Positions 1-7,864 of a DNA stretch of 64,000 nt are shown here, piece by piece. The stretch spans positions 1,506,406 to 1,570,405 of the forward strand of contig NZ_JABSTZ010000001.1 in assembly GCF_013283745.1 (NCBI RefSeq), written 5' to 3'. The DNA is from Aeromicrobium stalagmiti (GTDB taxonomy: Bacteria; Actinomycetota; Actinomycetes; Propionibacteriales; Nocardioidaceae). Each line of letters begins with the position of its first letter. Within the stretch, counting starts at the first letter, position 1. The position numbers and the translations under genes were made by a program. The notes under the pieces are model-generated. The model saw nothing but the letters and a program-made list of their open reading frames with translations, was not told where the DNA came from and did no database searches.

Positions 1-474
1 GGCGCCAACGCCGAAGCTGCTCGTGAGGCCGGAGCCGACTTCGTCGGTGCCGACGAGCTGGTCGACAAGGTCAACGAGGGCTGGCTCGACTTCGACGCCG
101 TCGTCGCGACGCCGGACATGATGGGCAAGGTCGGTCGCCTGGGTCGCGTGCTCGGCCCCCGCAACCTGATGCCGAACCCCAAGACCGGCACGGTCACCCC
201 CGACGTCGCCAAGGCTGTCGGCGACATCAAGGGCGGCAAGATCGAGTTCCGCGTCGATCGTCACGCCAACCTGCACTTCGTGATCGGCAAGGCGTCGTTC
301 TCCGCCGAGCAGCTCGCCGAGAACTACGGCGCCGCGCTCGACGAGGTCCTGCGTCTCAAGCCGGCCAGCTCGAAGGGTCGCTACGTCAAGAAGATCACGG
401 TCTCCACGACCAACGGTCCCGGCATCCCGGTCGACCCGAGCCGCACCAAGAGCTACGCGCTCGACGAGGCCTGA
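1..474 (+). CDS. rplA: 50S ribosomal protein L1, 3' part (5' end outside window)
   Basis: The frame is open from base 1 and runs 157 residues to TGA at 472-474, so about 80 N-terminal residues of this roughly 235-residue protein are missing. The L1 signature [17 protein letters not shown] lies near residues 49-65 of the visible part and is followed by the [15 protein letters not shown] strand and a typical L1 C-terminus. L1 binds 23S rRNA at the L1 stalk, takes part in E-site tRNA release, and represses its own mRNA. It would follow rplK to the left. A 21-bp hairpin directly downstream ends this transcription unit. Confidence 0.97.
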   Translation, partial: GANAEAAREAGADFVGADELVDKVNEGWLDFDAVVATPDMMGKVGRLGRVLGPRNLMPNPKTGTVTPDVAKAVGDIKGGKIEFRVDRHANLHFVIGKASFSAEQLAENYGAALDEVLRLKPASSKGRYVKKITVSTTNGPGIPVDPSRTKSYALDEA

Positions 475-489
475 GCCTCCTGCACGTCC

Positions 490-534
490 CACCGGCCCTG
501 TGCTGATGTCACTGACATCGGCACAGGGCCGGTG
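490..534 (+). terminator. rplA terminator hairpin
   Basis: Bases 490-510 pair with 514-534 (core CACCGGCCCTGTGC with GCACAGGGCCGGTG, extended inward by GATGTC/GACATC), giving a nearly perfect 21-bp stem with a 3-base loop. No T-run follows, so it is a U-less terminator of the type common in actinobacteria. Confidence 0.85.
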
Positions 535-558
535 TCGTTGCTGTCGGGGGATGGTGTG

Positions 559-1305
559 ATGAGGCTCAGCCGTGTCGTGGTGGGTGCAGCTGTCGTCCTG
601 GGAGTCCTCAGCGGGTGCAGCGGGTCCGACACGACTGCCGGGTCGATCGACCCCGACTCGTTCATGCCCGACCTGATCGCCGCGATGCGCGAGCAGGGGT
701 CGGTGAGCATCACGATGAAGGTCACCGGGTCCGGCGGATTCAGCGGCGAGGGCGACATGGTGTTCGGCCAGGACCCCGAGGAGTCCGACATCGACTTCCG
801 GGCCGACACCGCGGGCGAGAGGTTCGGCATTCGCGTGGTCGACGGTCGCACGTTCATCGCCTACGACTCGCTGACGGACGGCAGGTTCTACGAGCTCGAC
901 ACCGACGGCGGAGGCGCGCTGGAGCAGCAGCTCGGCAGCCTGGCGGACCAGCTCGACCCGAGCGCCTCGTTCGAGCCGTTCGCCGACTCGGTCACGTCGG
1001 TCGAGCAGGTGGGTGAGCCCGAGACGGTCGCCGGGGTCGAGTCGCAGCACCTGCGTGTCACGGTCGACACCGCCAAGATCGACAGCCCCGAGCTCCAGGG
1101 CCTCCCGGCGGCCCAGCTGCCCGACACGTTCACCTACGACTTCTGGGTCGACGACGACGGCCTGCTGCGCCGGGCCGCGTTCGAGCTCGGTGGCTTCGCC
1201 CTGTCGGGCGACTACCTCGACTACGGCAAGACCGACGAGATCCCCGTGCCGTCGGGAGACGAGCTGACGACGAAGAACCCGTTCGCCGGCGTCACCGCCG
1301 ACTAG
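559..1305 (+). CDS. LppX/LprG-family lipoprotein (copy 1)
   Basis: A 248-residue exported lipoprotein. The signal peptide has an arginine, a hydrophobic stretch and lipobox L17-S-G-C20, which fixes the start at ATG 559; an in-frame upstream start would put extra residues before the signal. The mature part matches the LppX/LprA/F/G pattern: a DSVTSVEQVG segment, a HLRVTVDT strand, and a TYDFWVDDDGLLRR strand near the C-terminus. Mycobacterial members carry lipids (PDIM, triacylglycerides, lipoglycans) across the envelope. A tandem paralogue starts 27 bases downstream, and the Mce lipid-import operon lies beyond rplJL, so a lipid-carrier role is likely. The ligand cannot be read from the sequence. 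Confidence 0.85.
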   Translation: MRLSRVVVGAAVVLGVLSGCSGSDTTAGSIDPDSFMPDLIAAMREQGSVSITMKVTGSGGFSGEGDMVFGQDPEESDIDFRADTAGERFGIRVVDGRTFIAYDSLTDGRFYELDTDGGGALEQQLGSLADQLDPSASFEPFADSVTSVEQVGEPETVAGVESQHLRVTVDTAKIDSPELQGLPAAQLPDTFTYDFWVDDDGLLRRAAFELGGFALSGDYLDYGKTDEIPVPSGDELTTKNPFAGVTAD

Positions 1306-1332
1306 AGACACCCTGTCGAGGAGGTTACGATC

Positions 1333-2175
1333 GTGCCCATGAACCTGCGCCCGAAGAAGCTTGCCGCTGCTGCCTCTGTCGCCGTCCTCGTCCTCGGAGC
1401 CGCTGCGTGCGGTGGGAGCGACGACGGCGCCGCCTCGAAGGGGTCGTCGTCCGACTCCTCCTCGTCCTCCAGCTCGTCCTCGACCGGCGGTGAGCTGACG
1501 AAGGCCAACTTCATCTCCTCGGTCACCGACGCCCAGCTCGACGCGAAGTCCAGCCATGTCGTGATGGACATCGGCGTCGGTGGGCAGTCGATCAAGGCCG
1601 AGGGAGACGTCGAGGTCGGCGCCAGCGCTGCCGAGACCTCGATGAACCTGACCATGGACATGGGGTCCACGGGCATGGGGTCGCTCAAGATGGTCCTGGT
1701 CGACTCGATCCTCTACCTCAACTTCGGGCAGATGACCGGCGGCAAGTACGCCAAGATCGACCTCAACGACGACAGCAACCCGTTCGCCCAGCAGTTCGGC
1801 AGCATCACCGAGCAGCTCGACCCGTCCCAGCAGCTCGGGCAGTTCGAGGCGGCGCTGACGTCGTTCGAGAAGAAGGGCAGCCCCGAGAAGCTCGACGGAG
1901 TCGACGCCCAGCCCTACGAGGTGGTGCTCGACACCACCAAGATCAAGGCCTTCTCCGAGCTGCCCGGCGCAGCGAGCGCCCAGATGCCCAAGACGCTGAC
2001 CTACGTCATGTACGTCGGGTCCGACAACCTGCTGCGGCGCATGACGGCCGACGTGGCCGGATCGAAGATCCAGGTCGACTACTCCCAGTGGGGCGAGGAC
2101 ATCGACGTCAAGGCGCCGGCCGCCGACGAGATCACCGACAAGGACCTCAGCCAGCTCGGCGCCATGGCGTCCTGA
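1333..2175 (+). CDS. LppX/LprG-family lipoprotein (copy 2)
   Basis: A 280-residue lipoprotein paralogous to the gene just upstream and probably co-transcribed with it. The lipobox is L21-G-A-A-A-C26, followed by a Ser-rich linker (about residues 33-52) that would space the folded domain from the membrane. The body repeats the family pattern: LDPSQQLGQFEAALTSFEKK, a VVLDTTKIK strand, and TYVMYVGSDNLLRRMTAD near the end. GTG 1333 is chosen because the GAGGAGG ribosome site ends about 8 bases upstream; ATG 1339 is the alternative and gives the same mature protein. An 18-bp terminator begins right after the stop. A periplasmic-side lipid carrier is inferred from family membership. Confidence 0.85.
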   Translation: MPMNLRPKKLAAAASVAVLVLGAAACGGSDDGAASKGSSSDSSSSSSSSSTGGELTKANFISSVTDAQLDAKSSHVVMDIGVGGQSIKAEGDVEVGASAAETSMNLTMDMGSTGMGSLKMVLVDSILYLNFGQMTGGKYAKIDLNDDSNPFAQQFGSITEQLDPSQQLGQFEAALTSFEKKGSPEKLDGVDAQPYEVVLDTTKIKAFSELPGAASAQMPKTLTYVMYVGSDNLLRRMTADVAGSKIQVDYSQWGEDIDVKAPAADEITDKDLSQLGAMAS

Positions 2176-2176
2176 C

Positions 2177-2217
2177 CACGGTGACGGGGTGACCGATTTG
2201 GTCACCCCGTCACCGTG
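2177..2217 (+). terminator. Terminator after lipoprotein pair
   Basis: Bases 2177-2194 pair perfectly with 2200-2217 (18 bp, 5-base loop GATTT). The rplJ promoter -35 element lies across the loop and the first bases of the right arm. Confidence 0.85.
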
Positions 2218-2226
2218 CCCTATTCT
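2198..2226 (+). promoter_or_regulatory. Promoter of rplJ-rplL
   Basis: TTGGTC (2198-2203) and TATTCT (2221-2226) are separated by 17 bases, a good sigma-70/HrdB-type spacing. The -35 box is embedded in the preceding terminator hairpin. Transcription would start near 2233, just ahead of the L10 leader core. Confidence 0.65.
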
Positions 2227-2232
2227 GGAACT

Positions 2233-2424
2233 GCCGAAGACCGCTGGCCGGTAGCTCTCAGGAGCTGCCCGAAGCGCCCGAGAGGGTGGCCCGCGCAGGT
2301 TCACGATCCAGATGCAGCATCACCGCGTCCCGTGGCCCTGTGCCCGGGACGCTTTTTCGTGTCGGGCCCGTGTACGCACATGGGGTCGCAGTCTTCGTAG
2401 GACCCATGTGCTGGAAGGAGACCC
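2233..2424 (+). ncRNA. L10-type ribosomal leader with attenuator
   Basis: The 190-base leader ahead of rplJ has the layout of the L10 leader, an autoregulatory element bound by L10 or the L10-L12 complex. The block GCCGAAGACCGCTGG is followed by the hairpin AGCTC/GAGCT (2253-2257 with 2262-2266) and the CGCCCGAGAGGGTGG segment that forms the conserved helix in this family. A rho-independent hairpin follows at 2325-2352, and the rest of the leader runs to the rplJ ribosome site. The sequence supports transcription attenuation, but I judged family membership by eye. Confidence 0.7.
2325..2357 (+). terminator. Attenuator hairpin in L10 leader
   Basis: GCGTCCCG (2325-2332) pairs with CGGGACGC (2345-2352) and is followed by TTTTT (2353-2357). 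This is one of the few canonical U-tailed terminators in the window, as expected for a regulated attenuator upstream of rplJ. Confidence 0.75.
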
Positions 2425-3090
2425 ATGGTCAACGCGGAAAAGATTGCCGCCGTTGCCGAGCTCGCGGACAATTTTCGCGATTCGAGCGGCGCAGTTCTCA
2501 CCGAGTACCGCGGTCTCACCGTCAAGCAGCTGCAGGAACTGCGGCGCTCGCTCGGTGAGGACGTGCACTATGCCGTCGCCAAGAACACGCTGACCAAGAT
2601 CGCCGCCAAGGACGCAGGTGTGGAGCTCGACAACGAGCTGCTCGTCGGTCCGACCGCGATCGCCTTCATCAAGGGCGATCCGGTGCTGGCTGCGAAGAGT
2701 CTGCGCGACTTCGCGAAGGCCAACACGCCCCTCGTCATCAAGGGAGGCTTCCTCGACGGGAAGATCCTCTCCGCTGACGAGATCACGAAGCTGGCCGACC
2801 TCGAGTCGCGCGAGGTCCTCCTCGCCAAGCTCGCAGGTGGCATGAAGGCCAGCCTCTCGAACGCCGCGTCGCTGTTCAACGCCCCGCTGTCGCAGGCCGC
2901 CCGAGTTCTGGGTGCCCTGCAGGCGAAGGCCGCGAGCGACCCGTCGATCCTGGCTGCGGGCCCCGAGCCTGTCGCCGCTGCCGCCGAGGAGGCCCCCGTG
3001 GCCGACGAGGCTGCCGTCACCCCGGCCGAGGCACCCGCCGACGCCGCCCCTGTCGAAGCGTCTGCCGACGCCGAGACGACCGAGGGCTGA
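2425..3090 (+). CDS. rplJ: 50S ribosomal protein L10
   Basis: L10 anchors the L7/L12 dimers to 23S rRNA at the GTPase stalk. The N-terminal rRNA-binding domain shows the actinobacterial pattern [20 protein letters not shown] followed by KNTLTKIA, and the helix that binds L12 lies around residues 130-170. At 221 residues it is about 45 longer than usual because of a C-terminal Ala/Pro/Glu-rich tail from about residue 178, probably disordered. The ATG follows a GGAAGGAG site. It is co-transcribed with rplL 54 bases downstream and is probably controlled by the leader upstream. Confidence 0.98.
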   Translation: MVNAEKIAAVAELADNFRDSSGAVLTEYRGLTVKQLQELRRSLGEDVHYAVAKNTLTKIAAKDAGVELDNELLVGPTAIAFIKGDPVLAAKSLRDFAKANTPLVIKGGFLDGKILSADEITKLADLESREVLLAKLAGGMKASLSNAASLFNAPLSQAARVLGALQAKAASDPSILAAGPEPVAAAAEEAPVADEAAVTPAEAPADAAPVEASADAETTEG

Positions 3091-3144
3091 AAGCCCGATT
3101 CACATCGGGACCCCCTCGGGGTCTCATAACGGAAGGACGCCACC

Positions 3145-3534
3145 ATGGCGAAGCTCAGCACCGGCGACCTGCTGGATGCATTCAAGGAAATGACCCTCAT
3201 CGAGCTCTCCGAGTTCGTCAAGGAGTTCGAGGAGACGTTCGACGTCACCGCGGCCGCTCCTGTTGCTGTTGCCGCGGCCCCCGCCGCGGGCGGCGCTGCC
3301 GGTGGCGAAGCCGCCGCCGAGCAGGACGAGTTCGACGTCATCCTCGAGGGTGCCGGCGAGAAGAAGATCCAGGTCATCAAGGAAGTTCGCACGATCACCG
3401 GTCTCGGACTCAAGGAGGCCAAGGACCTCGTCGAGGGCGCCCCGAAGCCTGTCCTCGAGAAGGCCAACAAGGAAGCTGCCGACAAGGCCAAGGAGGCCCT
3501 CGAGGCCGCCGGCGCCAGCGTCACCGTCAAGTGA
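3145..3534 (+). CDS. rplL: 50S ribosomal protein L7/L12
   Basis: The 129-residue stalk protein that recruits translational GTPases. The N-terminal dimerisation domain (about 1-33) is followed by an Ala/Gly/Pro hinge (about 35-60) and the conserved C-terminal domain, which carries [20 protein letters not shown] and the factor-binding helix ending VEGAPKPV. The start ATG has GGAAGGA upstream. It is the last gene of its unit, with a strong hairpin 25 bases downstream. Confidence 0.99.
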   Translation: MAKLSTGDLLDAFKEMTLIELSEFVKEFEETFDVTAAAPVAVAAAPAAGGAAGGEAAAEQDEFDVILEGAGEKKIQVIKEVRTITGLGLKEAKDLVEGAPKPVLEKANKEAADKAKEALEAAGASVTVK

Positions 3535-3558
3535 CACTCGGCTAGCTGCCACACCTCG

Positions 3559-3590
3559 AAGGCGCTCCTCCCTCACGGGAGGGGCGCCTT
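3559..3590 (+). terminator. rplL terminator hairpin
   Basis: Bases 3559-3572 pair with 3577-3590 (14 bp with one G-T pair, loop TCAC). A short TTTGG run follows only partly. Confidence 0.8.
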
Positions 3591-3634
3591 TGGCGTGTCC
3601 GGACCGATTGAGGTGGCGGGCTGACGTGGCGTGG

Positions 3635-3706
3635 GTCACGATTGTGACTCGGAGTTACCTGGGGTATGTTGCCTCAGATCCCTCGGTGTTACTCACGAGT
3701 CACAAT
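3635..3706 (+). promoter_or_regulatory. Candidate operator dyads upstream of mce operon
   Basis: An 11-base inverted repeat pairs ATTGTGACTCG (3641-3651) with CGAGTCACAAT (3696-3706). The left half is also part of a local dyad, GTCAC-GATT-GTGAC (3635-3648). The pair brackets the predicted -10 box and overlaps the -35 box, a position expected for a repressor. No regulator gene is encoded in the operon, so the binding protein is unknown. Confidence 0.4.
3642..3670 (+). promoter_or_regulatory. Promoter of mce operon
   Basis: TTGTGA (3642-3647) and TATGTT (3665-3670) are 17 bases apart. This implies a 5' leader of about 160 bases before the GTG at 3835. A second possible -10, TAGGAT at 3773-3778, lacks a good -35. 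Apart from the rplL terminator and these elements, nothing else was seen in the 300 bases between rplL and the ATPase gene. Confidence 0.5.
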
Positions 3707-3834
3707 CTGACCTGATTTCGTAACCTCGGTTGCGAACCTTCGTTATGTTCTGTGTCCACGGTCACACCGACCTAGGATGTACATGTTCTGCCGGCAGCAG
3801 CCGGTGGGCCACGGTAAGCAAGGAGGGGCCGTCC

Positions 3835-4788
3835 GTGGGCGTTGAAGTCGTCGTCGAAGGTCTGACGAAGAAGTTCGGTAGCCAGACGATCTGGAACGAT
3901 GTCACGTTGACCCTGCCTGCGGGCGAGATCTCGGTGATGCTCGGTCCGTCGGGCACCGGCAAGTCGGTGTTCCTGAAGACCCTGATCGGGCTGCTCAAGC
4001 CCAACTCGGGCCACGTCTTCATCGAGGGCGTCGACATCGCGAACTGCAAGGAGAAGGAGCTCTACGAGATCCGCAAGCTCTTCGGCGTCCTGTTCCAGGA
4101 CGGCGCGATGTTCGGCTCGATGGACCTCTACGACAACGTCGCCTTCCCGCTGCGCGAGCACACCAAGAAGTCCGAGTCCGAGATCCGCACCATCGTGATG
4201 GACAAGATGGAGCTCACCGGTCTGGTCGGCGCCGAGCGCAAGCTGCCCGGCGAGATCTCCGGCGGCATGCGCAAGCGCGCCGGTCTGGCCCGTGCGCTGG
4301 TGCTCGACCCCGAGATCCTGCTGATCGACGAGCCCGACTCCGGCCTCGACCCGGTCCGTACCTCCTACATCAACCAGCTGTTCATCGACCTGAACGCGCA
4401 GATCGACGCGACGTTCCTGATCGTGACCCACGACATCAACACGGCCCGCCGGGTCCCTGACAACATCGGCCTGCTCTACCACAAGCACCTGGCGATGTTC
4501 GGTCCGCGCGAGATGCTCCTGACCTCCGAGGAGCCGGTCGTCGCGCAGTTCCTCAACGCGCAGACCGTCGGTCCGATCGGCATGTCCGAGGAGAAGGACG
4601 CCGACGAGCTCGCCTCCGAGGCCGGCATCGCGATGCCCGCGCTGCCGCCGGTGCCGATGCAGCTGGAGACCTCCGACGGCCGTCCGCGCCGCGGCCAGCG
4701 CGAGCCCGGAGCCTGGTGCCGCGACAACGGCGTCACCCCGCCCCCCGGATCCTTCGAGCGCAGCTCCGAACAGGCTGTCACAGCGTGA
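3835..4788 (+). CDS. mceG: Mce transporter ATPase (MceG/Mkl-like)
   Basis: A 317-residue ABC ATPase that powers Mce lipid import. Walker A GPSGTGKS is at 37-44, the signature SGGM at 142-145, Walker B ILLIDEP at 161-167, and the H-loop His at about 199. The phrase ISGGMRKRAGLARALVLDPE is typical of MlaF/MceG ATPases. A C-terminal extension after about residue 245 matches the longer Mkl form. GTG 3835 is chosen because AGGAGG ends 8 bases upstream; the longer upstream frame lacks a ribosome site. The stop overlaps the GTG of the first permease (GTGA). In Mycobacterium tuberculosis the orthologue (mkl, Rv0655) also lies between rplL and rpoB, but without mce genes. Confidence 0.92.
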   Translation: MGVEVVVEGLTKKFGSQTIWNDVTLTLPAGEISVMLGPSGTGKSVFLKTLIGLLKPNSGHVFIEGVDIANCKEKELYEIRKLFGVLFQDGAMFGSMDLYDNVAFPLREHTKKSESEIRTIVMDKMELTGLVGAERKLPGEISGGMRKRAGLARALVLDPEILLIDEPDSGLDPVRTSYINQLFIDLNAQIDATFLIVTHDINTARRVPDNIGLLYHKHLAMFGPREMLLTSEEPVVAQFLNAQTVGPIGMSEEKDADELASEAGIAMPALPPVPMQLETSDGRPRRGQREPGAWCRDNGVTPPPGSFERSSEQAVTA

Positions 4789-5561
4789 GCGCAGCTGTCG
4801 TCGCCGGGCCCGCACGGGTTGCCGGCAACCTCTTCGCCTTCGCGCTGGACGTGCTGGTCGCGCTGTTCCGGCGGCCGTTCCAGCTCAAGGAGTTCCTGCT
4901 CCAGGCCTGGTTCATCGTCAAGGTCACGATCGTCCCCACGGCGTTCGTCGCGATCCCGTTCGGTGCCGTGATCGCCCTGCAGGTCGGTGGCCTGATCAAG
5001 CAGTTCGGTGCGCAGTCGTTCACCGGCTCGGCGGCCGTGCTCGCGGTCGTCCGCGAGGCCGGCCCCATCGCCTGTGCGCTCCTGATCGCCGGAGCTGCCG
5101 GATCGGCCATCGCCGCCGACTTCGGCGCCCGTCGCATCCGTGAAGAGCTCGACGCGATGATGGTCCTGGGCATCGACCCGATCCAGCGCCTCGTCGTCCC
5201 GCGTGTGCTCGCCTGCATGCTCGTCGCCGTCTTCCTCAACGGCATCGTCACGGTCGTCGGCGTCGCCGGCGGATACGTGTTCAACGTCGTCCTGCAGGAC
5301 GGCACGCCAGGCGCCTACCTGTCGTCGTTCACCGCACTGGCGCAGCTACCAGACATGTATCAAGGCATGGTCAAGGCCCTCATCTTCGGCTTCCTCGCCG
5401 CGATCGTCGCCGCCTACAAGGGAATGAACGCCAAGGGCGGCCCCAAGGGCGTCGGTGACGCGGTCAACGAGGCGGTCGTCATCACGTTCACCCTGCTGTT
5501 CATCGTCAACTTCTTCATCTCGGCGATCTACATCCAGCTTGTCCCGCCGAAGGGGATGTGA
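4785..5561 (+). CDS. yrbEA: Mce permease YrbEA (MlaE family)
   Basis: A 258-residue integral membrane protein of the MlaE/YrbE permease family. It has about five hydrophobic segments and the family motif around AVLAVVREAGPIACALLIAG, followed by ARRIREELDAMMVLGIDP, the coupling-helix region that contacts the ATPase. The start is the GTG at 4785, which overlaps the ATPase stop as GTGA; the longer frame upstream lies inside the ATPase gene. It pairs with the next gene to form a heterodimeric permease. Confidence 0.92.
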   Translation: MSAAVVAGPARVAGNLFAFALDVLVALFRRPFQLKEFLLQAWFIVKVTIVPTAFVAIPFGAVIALQVGGLIKQFGAQSFTGSAAVLAVVREAGPIACALLIAGAAGSAIAADFGARRIREELDAMMVLGIDPIQRLVVPRVLACMLVAVFLNGIVTVVGVAGGYVFNVVLQDGTPGAYLSSFTALAQLPDMYQGMVKALIFGFLAAIVAAYKGMNAKGGPKGVGDAVNEAVVITFTLLFIVNFFISAIYIQLVPPKGM

Positions 5562-5563
5562 CG

Positions 5564-6409
5564 ATGTCCGACAAGACAGCTCTGTCCGCTATCACGAGCG
5601 TTCCCGGCAAGTTCGGCAGCTTCCTGGACGGCCTCGGCCACCAGATGCTCTTCTACATCCGGGTCATCCGCTCGGTGCCGCGCACGATCACCACCTACGG
5701 CAAGGAGATCGTCCGTCTCCTCGCCGAGGTCACGCTGGGCTCCGGCTCGCTGGCCGTCATCGGCGGCACCGTCGGCGTGATCACCGCGATGTGCTTCTTC
5801 ACCGGCACCGAGGTCGGCATCCAGGGCTACGCAGCCCTCGACCAGCTCGGCACCGCGGCCCTCACCGGATTCGTGTCCGCCTACTTCAACACCCGTGAGA
5901 TCGCGCCGATCGTGGCCGGCATCGCCCTGGCTGCGACGGTCGGCTGCGGGTTCACCGCCCAGCTCGGCGCCATGCGCATCAGCGAGGAGGTCGACGCGCT
6001 CGAGACGATGGCGATCCCGTCGCTGCCGTTCCTGGTCACCACGCGTGTGATCGCCGGTCTCATCGCCGTCGTGCCGCTCTACATCGTCGGTCTGCTGTCG
6101 TCCTACTTCGCGACGAGGTTGACGATCACCCAGATCAACGGGCAGAGCTCTGGCACCTACGACCACTACTTCACGACCTTCTTGCCACCCAGCGACGTCT
6201 TGTGGTCGTTCGCGAAGGTCCTGATCTTCGCGATCGTCGTGATCCTCATCCACTGCTACTACGGCTACTACGCCAGCGGTGGACCGGCCGGGGTGGGTGT
6301 GGCCGTCGGCCTCGCCGTCCGAACCTCGATCGTTGCCATCAACGTCGTCGACCTGCTCGCCTCGATGGCGATCTGGGGCACGAACGTCACCGTGAGATTG
6401 GCGGGCTGA
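5564..6409 (+). CDS. yrbEB: Mce permease YrbEB (MlaE family)
   Basis: The second MlaE-type permease (281 residues), partner of the upstream one. It contains hydrophobic segments and the family coupling motif GAMRISEEVDALETMAIP. ATG 5564 is preferred because AAGGGG ends 8 bases upstream; GTG 5558 would overlap the previous stop as in other junctions here and adds two residues. The stop is 3 bases before the first MCE gene, consistent with one polycistronic unit. The substrate is a lipid by family, but which one (sterol, fatty acid or mycolate-like) cannot be read. Confidence 0.92.
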   Translation: MSDKTALSAITSVPGKFGSFLDGLGHQMLFYIRVIRSVPRTITTYGKEIVRLLAEVTLGSGSLAVIGGTVGVITAMCFFTGTEVGIQGYAALDQLGTAALTGFVSAYFNTREIAPIVAGIALAATVGCGFTAQLGAMRISEEVDALETMAIPSLPFLVTTRVIAGLIAVVPLYIVGLLSSYFATRLTITQINGQSSGTYDHYFTTFLPPSDVLWSFAKVLIFAIVVILIHCYYGYYASGGPAGVGVAVGLAVRTSIVAINVVDLLASMAIWGTNVTVRLAG

Positions 6410-6412
6410 CCC

Positions 6413-7864
6413 ATGGCTCGTACCCCTGTCCTCGAGCGGCCCACGTCGCTGAAGATCCTCGGCGCCGGCTTCCTGGCCATGGTCCTGCTGTTCCTGTGGG
6501 TCACCTACGCCTTCTTCACGAAGGCCTTCGTCGACTACGACACCGTGACCCTCAAGACCGACACCACCGGCGTCAACCTGCCGCAGAACGCGGACATCAA
6601 GCTGCGCGGCATGATCGTCGGCGAGGTCCGCAGCGTCAAGCCCGACGGCGACGGCGTCAAGCTCGAGCTCGGCATGAACCCCAAGTTCATCGACGACGTC
6701 CCGAAGGGCGTCACGGCGCAGCTCATCCCCAAGACGCTGTTCGGCGAGAAGTACGTCGCCCTGATCCCGCCGGACGGCGCGGGCACCGACGGTCCGTCGC
6801 TGCAGGCAGGCGACACGATCACGAAGGCCAACGTGCCGATCGAGGTCGAGACGCTGCTGAACGACCTCTACCCGTTGCTCGACGCGGTCGACCCGGCCAA
6901 CCTGTCCTACACCCTCAGCGCGGTGTCCTCGGCGCTCGAGGGACGGGGCACCGAGCTCGGCGAGACGCTGGTCACGCTCAACAGCTACCTGCAGAAGACC
7001 AACCCCGACGTGCCCCAGCTGATCACCGACCTGACCAAGCTCGGCACGGTCGCCGACGGCTACGCCGACGCGATGCCCGACATCGGCCGGCTGCTCCGCA
7101 ACACCGTGGTCACGGGCAACACCGTCGTGGCCAAGAAGGCCCAGCTCGCGGCGTTCTTCGACGAAGGGACCCGCTTGTCCGACACGCTGACCGCGTTCAC
7201 CACCGAGAGCGGCGACGACCTGGTCGAGCTCGCGAGCGACAGCCGGCCGATCCTGGAGATGGTCGCCGACTACTCGGTGACGTTCCCGTGCTTCCTGAAG
7301 TCGTTGAGCACCCTGATCCCGCGCCTCGACAGCGCCTTCCGTGACGGCATGCTGCACATCAACGTCGAGGTGATCAAGCAGCCCAACGCCTACAGCGCCA
7401 ACGAGAACCTCTCGGCGAGCCAGGCGACCTTCGACGCGGCCCGCCAGGACCCCGGCGCCAAGAACGGCTCGCAGATCACGGGCCGCAACGCCGCGTCGCC
7501 GTCGTGCATCGACCTCAACGAGATCAACAAGGGTCGCGCGCAGCAGGAGGCCATCAGCTCGCAGGAGAACCCGTTCACGATCCCGGCCGACGTCTACAAG
7601 CTCGTCGGCGTCAAGCGCGCCCACACCAAGTTCGGCACCTCCGGCCCCGGCGGTGACTTCGCCAAGAACCGTGCGGCGGCCTCGAGCCTGGATCTGCAGG
7701 ACCTCGTGGGTCCGAGCATCGGCTCCACCGACTCGGCGGGCGAGCGCGCCCAGCTCGACCTGCTCATCGCCTCGATGACCGGCTCGGAGGCCGCTGACGT
7801 CCCCGACGTCAGCTCGCTGCTGATCGGTCCGATGCTGCGCGGCACGGAGGTGAGCCCGAAGTGA
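6413..7864 (+). CDS. mceA: MCE family protein A
   Basis: The first and longest of six MCE proteins (483 residues). A single N-terminal membrane segment spans about residues 13-35, followed by the MCE domain (about 42-120), a helical domain and a C-terminal tail. The MCE domain shows the motif NADIKLRGMIVGEV, the conserved ring-forming beta core. MCE subunits assemble as hexamers that make a tunnel for lipids across the envelope. The position directly after the permeases is that of MceA. The stop overlaps the next GTG. Confidence 0.92.
   Translation: MARTPVLERPTSLKILGAGFLAMVLLFLWVTYAFFTKAFVDYDTVTLKTDTTGVNLPQNADIKLRGMIVGEVRSVKPDGDGVKLELGMNPKFIDDVPKGVTAQLIPKTLFGEKYVALIPPDGAGTDGPSLQAGDTITKANVPIEVETLLNDLYPLLDAVDPANLSYTLSAVSSALEGRGTELGETLVTLNSYLQKTNPDVPQLITDLTKLGTVADGYADAMPDIGRLLRNTVVTGNTVVAKKAQLAAFFDEGTRLSDTLTAFTTESGDDLVELASDSRPILEMVADYSVTFPCFLKSLSTLIPRLDSAFRDGMLHINVEVIKQPNAYSANENLSASQATFDAARQDPGAKNGSQITGRNAASPSCIDLNEINKGRAQQEAISSQENPFTIPADVYKLVGVKRAHTKFGTSGPGGDFAKNRAAASSLDLQDLVGPSIGSTDSAGERAQLDLLIASMTGSEAADVPDVSSLLIGPMLRGTEVSPK

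Noticed and set aside
3730..3834. Longer N-terminus for the MceG-like ATPase
   Set aside because: The 35 extra residues resemble no ATPase N-terminus, and the AGGAGG site is placed for GTG 3835.
5528..7624. Long minus-strand open frame of 698 codons
   Set aside because: It lies opposite yrbEB and mceA, is full of Asp/Glu/Arg/Val typical of the antisense of high-GC genes, and has no domain.
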